From contig CAMVPV010000041.1 in assembly GCA_947169455.1 (NCBI GenBank), forward strand, positions 1-8,444: a DNA stretch of 8,444 nucleotides, in the 5' to 3' direction. The translations under genes were made by a program, and so were the position numbers. Source of the stretch: an uncultured Clostridia bacterium (GTDB lineage Bacteria > Bacillota_A > Clostridia > Oscillospirales > Ruminococcaceae). Every line of letters starts with the position of its first letter. Position 1 is the stretch's first letter. Positions 1 to 6,726 of the stretch are shown here, in pieces. The notes beneath the pieces are model-generated. The model made no database searches. It worked only from the letters and a program-made list of their open reading frames with translations, and was not told the origin of the DNA.

Positions 1-542
1 ACAAGGAACTCACCCCGAATTTCCGTTACAGCGTGATGGATGCGCTCTCGATGATGAGAGGTATGCCTGCAGACGGCGCTTTCGGCGAAGTCAGAAAGAC
101 CGTATTTGCCAAGCTCGGATTCGATGAGGAAATGAGCCAGAAGGAAGAAGAGACCTTCAACGCTCACCTTGACAGCTACCTCGAAATGAAGAAGTACTTC
201 TTCGGAACATACCTCGGTCAGGGCACGGAAAACAGCAGGGAATATCTGCTTGAAAATGTAATGATAAATTACATCTGGACATTCGGTATGCCGTTTGCCG
301 ATTACCGCCTCGATGTATGGGAGAACTTCGTGTTCTTCAATGTACTGTTCAACACCATCAAGGTGATGCTTACCTGCTATGTTACGGCAGAGAACGGCGA
401 CGAAGGCTTAGTAAAGGCTGTAACTGCATTTGACGAATCTCTCCAGCAGATCACGGACAGCATGGCTGAGGTCACATTCAGATCGGTCGAGCAGAGAGGC
501 TTCGATACCAACGGCGATATGGCGATACTCGCCATGAGCTGA
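1..542 (+). CDS. FliB-like lysine-N-methylase family protein, C-terminal part (5' truncated)
   Basis: The open frame runs from the window edge (first complete codon at base 3, residues KELTPNFRYSVM) to a TGA at 540-542, with no stop upstream, so the gene begins outside the window; the ATG at 33 is internal. About 179 residues are visible. The segment LLENVMINYIWTFGMPF, followed by an aromatic-rich amphipathic stretch and a helical tail, resembles the C-terminal half of flagellin lysine-N-methylase (FliB) family proteins. Many of these carry an N-terminal cysteine cluster, which would lie outside this window. In flagellated bacteria FliB methylates flagellin lysines, but homologues also occur in non-motile Firmicutes, where the substrate is unknown. 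The family call rests on remembered resemblance of the C-terminal region only. That this is a real coding region is much surer than its function. Confidence 0.5.
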   Translation, partial: KELTPNFRYSVMDALSMMRGMPADGAFGEVRKTVFAKLGFDEEMSQKEEETFNAHLDSYLEMKKYFFGTYLGQGTENSREYLLENVMINYIWTFGMPFADYRLDVWENFVFFNVLFNTIKVMLTCYVTAENGDEGLVKAVTAFDESLQQITDSMAEVTFRSVEQRGFDTNGDMAILAMS

Positions 543-589
543 TACAGCGGCTTTTGTATGGGTTTTCACCCGCAAGGCAGAGAGCCGTT

Positions 590-622
590 ATGTGCCTTCG
601 CATAAGCGGAGGTACATTTTTT
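590..622 (+). terminator. Intrinsic terminator between the FliB-like gene and moxR
   Basis: Bases 590-601 pair with 606-617 to give a 12-bp stem (two G-U pairs at 594/613 and 598/609) closed by the four-base loop ATAA. A run of six T follows, 617-622, whose first T closes the stem. This is textbook Rho-independent geometry. It lies 47 bases after the upstream stop codon and ends 28 bases before the moxR start. It should end transcription of the upstream gene. If the moxR promoter lies upstream of it, it would instead act as an attenuator; no convincing -35/-10 pair is visible in 543-650. Confidence 0.8.
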
Positions 623-650
623 AGAAAAACATTTTCCGGAAAGGACAGTT

Positions 651-1601
651 ATGGAAAATATACCGGCAAAGGTCCTGCCTGCCGTGCGGGATATAATCTC
701 TGAGGTGAAAAAAGCCGTCATAGGCAAGGACGATGTTATAATCAAGACCATGCTCGCGATACTTGCGGGCGGTCATATACTCCTTGAGGATATGCCCGGT
801 GTGGGCAAGACCACACTCGCGCTGGCGTTTTCAAAGGCTATGTCGCTGGAGTGTCACAGAATGCAGTTCACCCCGGATGTAATGCCCTCGGATGTGACCG
901 GATTTACTGCTCTGAACCGCAAAACGGGGGAGTTTGAATATCACGCGGGAACGGCGGTGTGCAACTTTTTTCTCGCTGATGAGATAAACCGCACTTCCAG
1001 CCGTACCCAGTCCGCACTGCTCGAAGCTATGGAAGAACACTCTGTCACGGTTGACGGAGTGACCCACAGGCTCCCTGAGCCGTTCATCGTGCTTGCCACG
1101 CAGAACCCCGCAGGTTCTGCCGGAACACAGCTTCTGCCCGAATCACAGACGGACAGGTTCATGGTGCGTCTTTCGCTCGGCTATCCCGACCCGGAAAGCG
1201 AAGCCATGATACTCAAATCCAAGAGAACGCTCATGGACGAATATGATATACGCCCCGTAATAACTGCGCAGCAGCTTTATGCGCTTCAAAAGCTGACCGC
1301 AGAGGTCTATGCGGATGACAGAGTATATAGATATATCGCCGATATAGCGGCAGCGACGAGAAATTCACCCGAGATATCGCTCGGCATATCGACGAGAGGA
1401 GCAGTCGCGGCAGCAGCTATGGCAAAGGCGACCGCTGTACTTAAGGGACGTGACTACGTCATTCCCGATGATGTGACATATATACTGACCGCTTCTGCCG
1501 CTCACAGGATAATACTGAGATCGGGCTCGCGGAGCGCCCAGGAAGCTGAAAGGGTACTGAAAAATGCCGCTTCAACTGTAAAGAAGCCTGAACTGAGATG
1601 A
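651..1601 (+). CDS. MoxR-family AAA+ ATPase
   Basis: This is a cytoplasmic AAA+ ATPase of 316 residues, normal for the MoxR family. Visible motifs are: Walker A MPGVGKTT (K53, T54); Walker B LADEIN with D110 and E111; the conserved NRTSSRTQSALLEAMEE helix; sensor 1 ATQNP (N152); the arginine region QTDRF (R169); and a sensor-2 type STRG with R249. MoxR proteins are regarded as chaperone-like remodelers that act with von Willebrand-domain partners; their substrates are mostly unknown. The start at 651 is preceded by AAGGA at 641-645 with 5-base spacing. The stop overlaps the next start as ATGA (1598-1601), which implies translational coupling with the DUF58 gene, its usual partner. Family assignment is very secure; the cellular target is inference. 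Confidence 0.95.
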   Translation: MENIPAKVLPAVRDIISEVKKAVIGKDDVIIKTMLAILAGGHILLEDMPGVGKTTLALAFSKAMSLECHRMQFTPDVMPSDVTGFTALNRKTGEFEYHAGTAVCNFFLADEINRTSSRTQSALLEAMEEHSVTVDGVTHRLPEPFIVLATQNPAGSAGTQLLPESQTDRFMVRLSLGYPDPESEAMILKSKRTLMDEYDIRPVITAQQLYALQKLTAEVYADDRVYRYIADIAAATRNSPEISLGISTRGAVAAAAMAKATAVLKGRDYVIPDDVTYILTASAAHRIILRSGSRSAQEAERVLKNAASTVKKPELR

Positions 1602-2671
1602 TACTGTTATATCTTCTGCTGCTTTGCGGTCTGTTCCTGTTCTATCTGCTGTATTCGGACGATCTTTCGTTCATTATCCTGCTTTCCGCTGCTTTCACGC
1701 CGGTACTGATGTTCATTCAGCTCGTGTACACCAGGAGCAGGATAAAATTCTCGGCAGCAGCCGTGTCGAACAATATACGCAAGGGCGAGAACAGCTCGGT
1801 CGAGATAACCGTGGAGAACCCCACGATCTTCCCGATGTCGCTCGCAAAGCTGAATATCAGATGTACGAGTTTCCCGTCAGGCGTGAACGAGATACGGCGT
1901 GTCACCGTGCCGCTCCCCGCAAAGAGCACGCACACGCTCAGCATTACGGTATATTCACCGTACTGCCAGAAAATTGAATGCACCGTTACAAAAATAACAC
2001 TGTATGATATGCTGCACCTGCTCTCGCTTGAAAAGAAGCAGACCTTCTTCAATTCGGTGTCGGTCGATTTCATTCCGGAGGGCGGTTTCCCGATAGATGC
2101 GGAAACTGCCGGCAGACTTGAAATGCCGTCGGTATCTTCCGATACTATACCCAAAAAGAGGAACGTGCAGATACCCGAATATGATGAGCTCCGCGAATAC
2201 CGCGAGGGCGACAAGATGAACCGCATCGCATGGAAACTCAGCGGAAGGACTGGCAGCGATGAGCTGATCGTCCGCGACAGCGGGAACCTTTCCTCGGCAG
2301 CGGTGTTGATAGCGGCGGATACTGCATCGGCGAAGGACGAAAAGACCGCCGACAGGATCTTTGAATGCTTTTACAGGGCGGCGCATATCCTTATCGAACA
2401 CGACAAGTGCTTCGACAGCATTTCCGCAGACGGAAAAATGATACTCAATGTTTCCTCGGAGAACGAAGCAGACGAATGTATCATCAGGAGCTACGGAAAG
2501 CCGATATCTGCAGAGTCAGCGGCGGATGCCGCTCAGAAGCGCAGATACGACGAGGTGTATATCGTTACCGCCGAAAGTCCCGATTCCGGAACGGCGGAGA
2601 AAATAAGGAACAGTTGCACCGTTCCGATAACATTTATTTACTGTAACAGCAGCGGACAGTCAGATGACTGA
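1598..2671 (+). CDS. DUF58 domain protein, membrane-anchored partner of MoxR
   Basis: This is a 357-residue protein. Two hydrophobic segments at the N-terminus (about residues 2-20 and 23-42) anchor it in the membrane. A beta-rich region follows, and then the DUF58 hallmark at residues 199-229: REYREGD, then a conserved R-I-x-W (R209-W212), then a segment ending LIVRDSG. The region after the hallmark resembles a von Willebrand A fold. The expected metal-site pattern DxSxS is degenerate: D241-T-A-S-A has the aspartate but lacks serines at the third and fifth positions, so metal binding there may be lost. The gene overlaps moxR by four bases and is followed by a transglutaminase membrane protein, the standard arrangement for this family. 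Its role is usually taken to be an adaptor for MoxR; that is context knowledge, not something the sequence shows. Confidence 0.92.
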   Translation: MILLYLLLLCGLFLFYLLYSDDLSFIILLSAAFTPVLMFIQLVYTRSRIKFSAAAVSNNIRKGENSSVEITVENPTIFPMSLAKLNIRCTSFPSGVNEIRRVTVPLPAKSTHTLSITVYSPYCQKIECTVTKITLYDMLHLLSLEKKQTFFNSVSVDFIPEGGFPIDAETAGRLEMPSVSSDTIPKKRNVQIPEYDELREYREGDKMNRIAWKLSGRTGSDELIVRDSGNLSSAAVLIAADTASAKDEKTADRIFECFYRAAHILIEHDKCFDSISADGKMILNVSSENEADECIIRSYGKPISAESAADAAQKRRYDEVYIVTAESPDSGTAEKIRNSCTVPITFIYCNSSGQSDD

Positions 2672-2738
2672 TCTCCCGTCCATACCCGACAACGGAGCAC
2701 ACAGCGGGACGCCTGCGGATGATCCGCCGCCCGCATGA
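2664..2738 (+). CDS. Possible 24-codon coupling ORF between the DUF58 and transglutaminase genes
   Basis: An ATG at 2664 opens a 24-codon frame, different from both neighbours. It begins 8 bases inside the end of the DUF58 gene, and its TGA (2736-2738) overlaps the ATG at 2735 as ATGA. The peptide is short and acidic/proline-rich (it starts MTDLPSIPDN and ends DDPPPA), with no membrane segment. Neither this ORF nor the next gene has a clear Shine-Dalgarno sequence. A small GC-rich hairpin (2715-2719 with 2723-2727, loop TGA) sits just ahead of the downstream start. The simplest use would be to carry ribosomes across the 63-base gap, as a leader for translational reinitiation. It could equally be chance, since 24 codons is short. 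Moderate to low confidence that it is translated. Confidence 0.35.
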   Translation: MTDLPSIPDNGAHSGTPADDPPPA

Positions 2739-5254
2739 AAGATATATCTATGAAAAAAAAAGACAGCACAAACAAGCCCGCTGCCGTATCTCCCGAAAAA
2801 AGGGAAGATACGGAGATAACGGTAGGGCTTCATATAAGTGACAGCGAAAGCACGGGGCTGCTTGTATGGATACTGCGGACAGCGATATGCCTGTGCGGGA
2901 TAACCGGTTCGGCGATGAGCTTCGTGTCGGTCATCTTTCCGAAGGAGGATTTCCGCCCGTTCCTGCTCACTGCGCTGATATTCTGCATCACGGCGACTGT
3001 GGCTTCTCTGATGAAGAAGTTCGGCTGGATGATCATAGGCGCAGAATACATCGCGTTCGCCGCGATCTTTTTCCGGCTGCGCGAAACGGTCGTCGTTGGA
3101 TTTCTCCGCACTGCGAATGTGTATCTGTCATTGGTCCGTGTGAAGTACAAGGATATGGATTACTACGATCTTTCGTACTTTGACGGGGATATGGAACAGG
3201 CTGTACGGCTGTTCCTGTTTGCAGCGGTCATACTGATCTCGATAACCGTGACCGCTTCGGTGATATACAGAACGAGCTTTGCCTGTGTATTTCTGGTGAC
3301 ATTTCCGCCCGCAGAGCTAATGCTGTATTACGGGCTCGTACCGCGGTATATCTGGATGGGCATCCTGATATGCTGCTGGGCAGGCGCGGCGGCGGCAGAA
3401 TTTGCCGAATTTCCTGTATCGGGTCCTGCCAACGTGCTTCCCGTATATCGGAAGATATCCTCACAGTCCGCAGCGGCAGCGGCGCTGATATTCCTGATAT
3501 GCTTCTGCGGGGCAGCGTTCTTCGCGGAGCTTTCCGGCTATGAGCGTCCCGATGAATTTGATGATTTCAAGAACAGCTTCAGCAGATATATGAAGAATTT
3601 CACATTCGTCAAGTTCGTAAATGATCTGAAAGGACTGGGCTCATCGGGGGACAAGGTGAGCGGCGCTACCTGTCAGGGAAAGCTTGGCAGACAGGATACC
3701 ATCGATTTCACGAATGAGACGGTGATGACCGTCCGGCTCCCCAAGACCGCCGGAAGCGTCTATCTGAAAAGCTTTACCGGCATCAATTATACCGGCAACA
3801 GCTGGCTTGAGGAAAATGCCGAACAAAAGAAAAAGCTGGATTCAACTGCCTCACGCTTCACTGTTGAGTCCATGACCTGCGACGATCAGGAGGGCTGCTT
3901 CTGGCGGGATTATTCCCGCGCTATCGGCGGACACTCACTTCCCGAAAGGGATATACGGATAACAAAATCAAACGACAATGATAAACTGGAATATATACCA
4001 TACAGTAAGGTGCCTGGGCAAAGCGGCGATGCCTTCAGTACAAAGGAATATATCGTAAGCGTGTATGAGCTGAATTATGCGGCAAAGCTCAATGCCGCAA
4101 GGATGTTTCTCGGTATGGAAACCGAGCCGGATGATATTTCCGCGAAATTCGCCCACGACGAGCTTCTGTGCAGGGATCTTGCATATTCGCAGTGCCTCGG
4201 GCTCCCCGATGATTTTTCCGCCGGCGCGATGATATACGGCACGTCGCCCCGTGAGGACACCCTCTCGGAAGCAGAGTGGATAAGGGACTGGCTCGACCTC
4301 AACTGCGATTATGATCTTTCGGCTGGCAAGCTGCCGTTCGGCGAGGATTTCGTTGATTATTTCCTGCTCCGTACAAGACGCGGTTCATGTACGCATTTTG
4401 CGAGCACAGCGGCGCTTCTTTGCCGCTACCGCGGGATACCCGCGCGCTACTGCGAGGGGTATATCATCAAGCCGGAGGATTTTCCGGCTGATGCTGAGTA
4501 CGGAGAGATGACAGAGGTTGAAGTTACCGACCTTCGCTCACACGCGTGGATAGAGATATATATCGACGGCATGGGATGGCTGCCGTATGAAATGACACCC
4601 GGCTACGGCGGCACCTCACAGGATGAAGAGGAAGAGACCTCTGCAACTACCACCGTTACCGAGACAGAGACTACGACCGAGACCACAGCGGAGACTGACG
4701 TTACCGTGAGCGAAACAGTAACAGAACCCGCAGAGACTTCCGTGACCACATCTGTTCCGGCAGCGGAAACGGATATGACCGGCGTAACCGATGATACGGA
4801 GATCGCTCCGCCCACGGAAAAGCATCCGCTCAATTTGACACCGATATATGTTATACTCATCATCGGTGCTGTATGCGGGAGCGTTTATCTGCGGTACAGG
4901 ATCATCACCACGGAGCGGAAACGCATATATGACACGGGCTCCGCGAACGAAAAGGCGGTGCTCGCCTGCCGCGTTTTCATGAAAATATGCGCTTACAAGG
5001 GAATACACAAGGAAAGTGCGGAATCCTACGAGGAGTTTATCTCCCGGTTAGGCAAAGAGGTACCGTATCTCACGGAGGAACAAGCCTCTGCCGTCATAAA
5101 TGCGGGGCTGTCCGCTGAATTCGGCAGGGGAGAGATATCAGCCGAAGAAGCCGTAACAGCCGTTAATGTTTCGGAAAAATTCGCCTCACGGACATACCGC
5201 GGTCTCAATTCCGCGGGAAGATTCGTTTTCCGTGTAGTATTCTGTCTGCACTGA
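2735..5254 (+). CDS. TgpA-like membrane protein with extracellular transglutaminase-like domain
   Basis: This 839-residue protein has about seven N-terminal membrane segments (near residues 43-68, 75-93, 96-113, 157-177, 181-201, 204-222, 245-265) and a large extracellular part. That part carries a transglutaminase/papain-like core: C552 in RGSCTHFA, H603 in SHAWIE, and an acidic residue E619 in YEMTPGY where many family members have Asp. A Thr/Glu-rich linker (about 628-698), an eighth membrane helix (about 702-723) and a cytoplasmic helical tail of the DUF4129 type complete it. This is the typical TgpA-like plan found beside MoxR and DUF58. The core may cleave or cross-link envelope peptides or proteins; the substrate is unknown. 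The start at 2735 is uncertain: an in-frame stop lies at 2720-2722, no clear ribosome binding site precedes 2735, and an alternative ATG lies at 2750. Family call secure, reaction inferred. Confidence 0.9.
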   Translation: MKDISMKKKDSTNKPAAVSPEKREDTEITVGLHISDSESTGLLVWILRTAICLCGITGSAMSFVSVIFPKEDFRPFLLTALIFCITATVASLMKKFGWMIIGAEYIAFAAIFFRLRETVVVGFLRTANVYLSLVRVKYKDMDYYDLSYFDGDMEQAVRLFLFAAVILISITVTASVIYRTSFACVFLVTFPPAELMLYYGLVPRYIWMGILICCWAGAAAAEFAEFPVSGPANVLPVYRKISSQSAAAAALIFLICFCGAAFFAELSGYERPDEFDDFKNSFSRYMKNFTFVKFVNDLKGLGSSGDKVSGATCQGKLGRQDTIDFTNETVMTVRLPKTAGSVYLKSFTGINYTGNSWLEENAEQKKKLDSTASRFTVESMTCDDQEGCFWRDYSRAIGGHSLPERDIRITKSNDNDKLEYIPYSKVPGQSGDAFSTKEYIVSVYELNYAAKLNAARMFLGMETEPDDISAKFAHDELLCRDLAYSQCLGLPDDFSAGAMIYGTSPREDTLSEAEWIRDWLDLNCDYDLSAGKLPFGEDFVDYFLLRTRRGSCTHFASTAALLCRYRGIPARYCEGYIIKPEDFPADAEYGEMTEVEVTDLRSHAWIEIYIDGMGWLPYEMTPGYGGTSQDEEEETSATTTVTETETTTETTAETDVTVSETVTEPAETSVTTSVPAAETDMTGVTDDTEIAPPTEKHPLNLTPIYVILIIGAVCGSVYLRYRIITTERKRIYDTGSANEKAVLACRVFMKICAYKGIHKESAESYEEFISRLGKEVPYLTEEQASAVINAGLSAEFGRGEISAEEAVTAVNVSEKFASRTYRGLNSAGRFVFRVVFCLH
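4616..4828 (+). repeat. Low-complexity Thr/Glu-rich linker-coding segment
   Basis: Codons 628-698 of the transglutaminase protein are an acidic stretch (DEEEE) followed by imperfect Thr/Glu/Val repeats such as TETETTTETTAET. The DNA shows matching loose repeats of ACC/ACT with GAG/GAC codons. It lies between the catalytic domain and the last membrane helix, so it is probably an extended, exposed spacer. Such Thr-rich linkers are common in Ruminococcus exported proteins and are plausible O-glycosylation sites; glycosylation here is inference. The repeats are too degenerate to be a tandem-repeat locus of defined unit. Confidence 0.7.
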
Positions 5255-5275
5255 ACTGTAAAGGAGAGCTTCTCA

Positions 5276-5632
5276 ATGAACAGCAAAAACGAGAATACCG
5301 GAATAAACCCGTCTCATTCGGAAATGATCGCAAAGATCATCAGTGAAATGCCCGACCCGGCAGAGCTGTACGATCTGAGCGAGCTTTTCAAGGTATTCGG
5401 TGATTCAACCAGGATAAAGATACTGTATGTACTGTTTGAAAGCGAAATGTGCGTGTGCGATATCGCTGAGATACTGAACATGACACAGAGCGCTATCTCG
5501 CACCAGCTGAAGGTGCTTAAAAACAGCCGTCTTGTCAAATTCAGAAAAGAAGGCAAAACGGTATATTATTCTCTGGATGACGCCCACGTCCGCTCGATGA
5601 TAGACCAGGGGCTTGAGCATATCAGGGAATGA
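5276..5632 (+). CDS. ArsR/SmtB-family metal-sensing transcriptional repressor
   Basis: This is a 118-residue winged-helix repressor of normal family length. The start at 5276 follows AAGGAGAG (5261-5268) at 7-base spacing. The core opens LFKVFGDSTRIKIL. Then come the alpha-3 motif MCVCDIAEIL with C59 and C61, the recognition helix TQSAISHQLKVL, and the beta-wing KEGKTVYYSL. The last helix has D102, H104, H115 and E118, with the same spacing as the SmtB/CadC alpha-5 zinc site (D-x-H, ten residues, H-x-x-E); E118 is the final residue. The N-terminal cysteines that complete the CadC alpha-3N site are absent. The visible ligands therefore point to Zn(II)-type sensing through alpha-5, with metal binding releasing DNA. 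It sits 21 bases after the transglutaminase gene and 13 before the esterase, without an obvious operator of its own. Family very secure; metal identity inferred. Confidence 0.93.
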   Translation: MNSKNENTGINPSHSEMIAKIISEMPDPAELYDLSELFKVFGDSTRIKILYVLFESEMCVCDIAEILNMTQSAISHQLKVLKNSRLVKFRKEGKTVYYSLDDAHVRSMIDQGLEHIRE

Positions 5633-5640
5633 AGGGGAGG
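5633..5640 (+). promoter_or_regulatory. Ribosome binding site that fixes the esterase start
   Basis: AGGGGAGG lies directly after the arsR stop codon and 5 bases ahead of the ATG at 5646. It rules out the upstream in-frame ATG at 5613, which lies inside the arsR gene with no comparable site, and whose extra 11 residues do not fit the family's N-terminus. Confidence 0.75.
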
Positions 5641-5645
5641 ATCAT

Positions 5646-6713
5646 ATGAGATTCATCGCAGATGAAAAGCACACGACCATACACGGAAGGACAATGTTCA
5701 TCGACAGCATACGATATATCGACTATTCATGCTCCGGAGCGGAATTCAGATTTACGGGAAAGAAGATCAGTGCAGTGCTCACCTCGGACGTAAAAGCCGA
5801 TACTCCCGATATCTTTCTCCCGCAGTGCGCAGTCCTCATCGACGGTGAAATGACGCTGCGCTTTGAACTGAAAGAGCCGGAAAAGGAATACGTGCTGTTT
5901 TCCTCCGATGAAGAACGCACCGTTGATTTTCAGCTGATCAAGATGTCTGAAGCGGCTTTCGGAAAGGTCGGCATAAAGGAATTCATCACCGATTCGGATA
6001 TCCCACCGGCACCCGTTCCGAAAAGCAGCCGCAGGATAGAATTCATAGGCGATTCGATAACCTGCGGATATGGCATAGAGGGCGTTGTGAATATAGATCA
6101 GTTCAATACAAGGCAGGAAAATCCATATAAGGCATTCGCATCACAGACTGCACGCCGCTTCGGTGCGGAATATCACCTTGTTTCGTGGAGCGGTATAGGG
6201 ATATACTCCTCATGGGTGGAGGATACCGTTGAAGAACCCAATGACGGCTGGCTTTCCCCGATGATATACCTTTGCACGGATGCGGGGCTTTCCAATGATC
6301 TCGGAAGAAAGCCCTTCGATGAATGGGATTTCTCACAGTTCGTTCCGCACGTTATAGTGATAAATCTTGGCACGAACGATCAGAGCTTCACCAAGGGAAT
6401 ACCCGAAAGAGAACAGATATTCGGCGATAAGTATTATGATTACCTGAAACTGATACGCGAAAAGAACCCTGAAAGCGAGATAATATGCTCTTACGGCGCG
6501 ATGAACGACCCTCTCTGCGAAACTGTACGCAAAACCGCAGAAAAATTCTCCGCCGACAACAATGACAGCCGCATTCATTACCTCCGCTACACCACGCACA
6601 CTGATGCAGACGGCATGGGAGCGGATTTCCACCCCTCGCAGAATACCCACGACAGAATGACGGACGAGCTCACCGCGAAGATAAAAGAGGTGACCGGGTG
6701 GGATACGGTCTGA
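5646..6713 (+). CDS. SGNH/GDSL esterase, carbohydrate esterase family 2-like
   Basis: This is a 355-residue two-domain protein. Residues 1 to about 120 form a beta-rich N-terminal domain with the HGRT motif and a SGAEFRFTGK segment, as in CE2 esterases. The SGNH hydrolase domain follows: GDSIT with nucleophile S137 (block I), the glycine of WSGIG, G183 (block II), GTND with N244 (block III), and DFHPS with D327 and H329 (block V). CE2 enzymes remove acetyl groups from xylan, mannan or other sugars. No signal peptide or membrane segment is visible at the N-terminus, so this one is probably cytoplasmic and may act on imported acetylated oligosaccharides or another acyl ester; that is inference. 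It is expected to be co-transcribed with arsR (13-base gap) and the DUF4261 gene (13-base gap). Family confident, substrate not determined. Confidence 0.88.
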   Translation: MRFIADEKHTTIHGRTMFIDSIRYIDYSCSGAEFRFTGKKISAVLTSDVKADTPDIFLPQCAVLIDGEMTLRFELKEPEKEYVLFSSDEERTVDFQLIKMSEAAFGKVGIKEFITDSDIPPAPVPKSSRRIEFIGDSITCGYGIEGVVNIDQFNTRQENPYKAFASQTARRFGAEYHLVSWSGIGIYSSWVEDTVEEPNDGWLSPMIYLCTDAGLSNDLGRKPFDEWDFSQFVPHVIVINLGTNDQSFTKGIPEREQIFGDKYYDYLKLIREKNPESEIICSYGAMNDPLCETVRKTAEKFSADNNDSRIHYLRYTTHTDADGMGADFHPSQNTHDRMTDELTAKIKEVTGWDTV

Positions 6714-6726
6714 AAGGAGTACATAT

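Noticed and set aside
1717..2226. 169-residue minus-strand open frame inside the DUF58 gene
   Set aside because: It is an antisense shadow of a gene with clear DUF58 motifs, and has no motifs of its own.
4603..4863. Val/Ser-repetitive minus-strand open frame
   Set aside because: It is the complement of the Thr/Glu linker codons (ACN/GAN read backwards give Val/Ser), so the repetition is an artefact.
5240..5290. ArsR-type 12-2-12 operator before arsR
   Set aside because: Only isolated TGAAC half-sites (5252 and 5277) are present, in direct rather than inverted orientation, and one is simply the start codon context.
5613..5645. Longer N-terminus for the esterase from the ATG at 5613
   Set aside because: It lies inside the arsR gene with no ribosome binding site, while AGGGGAGG at 5633-5640 fits the ATG at 5646, where the family-like N-terminus begins.
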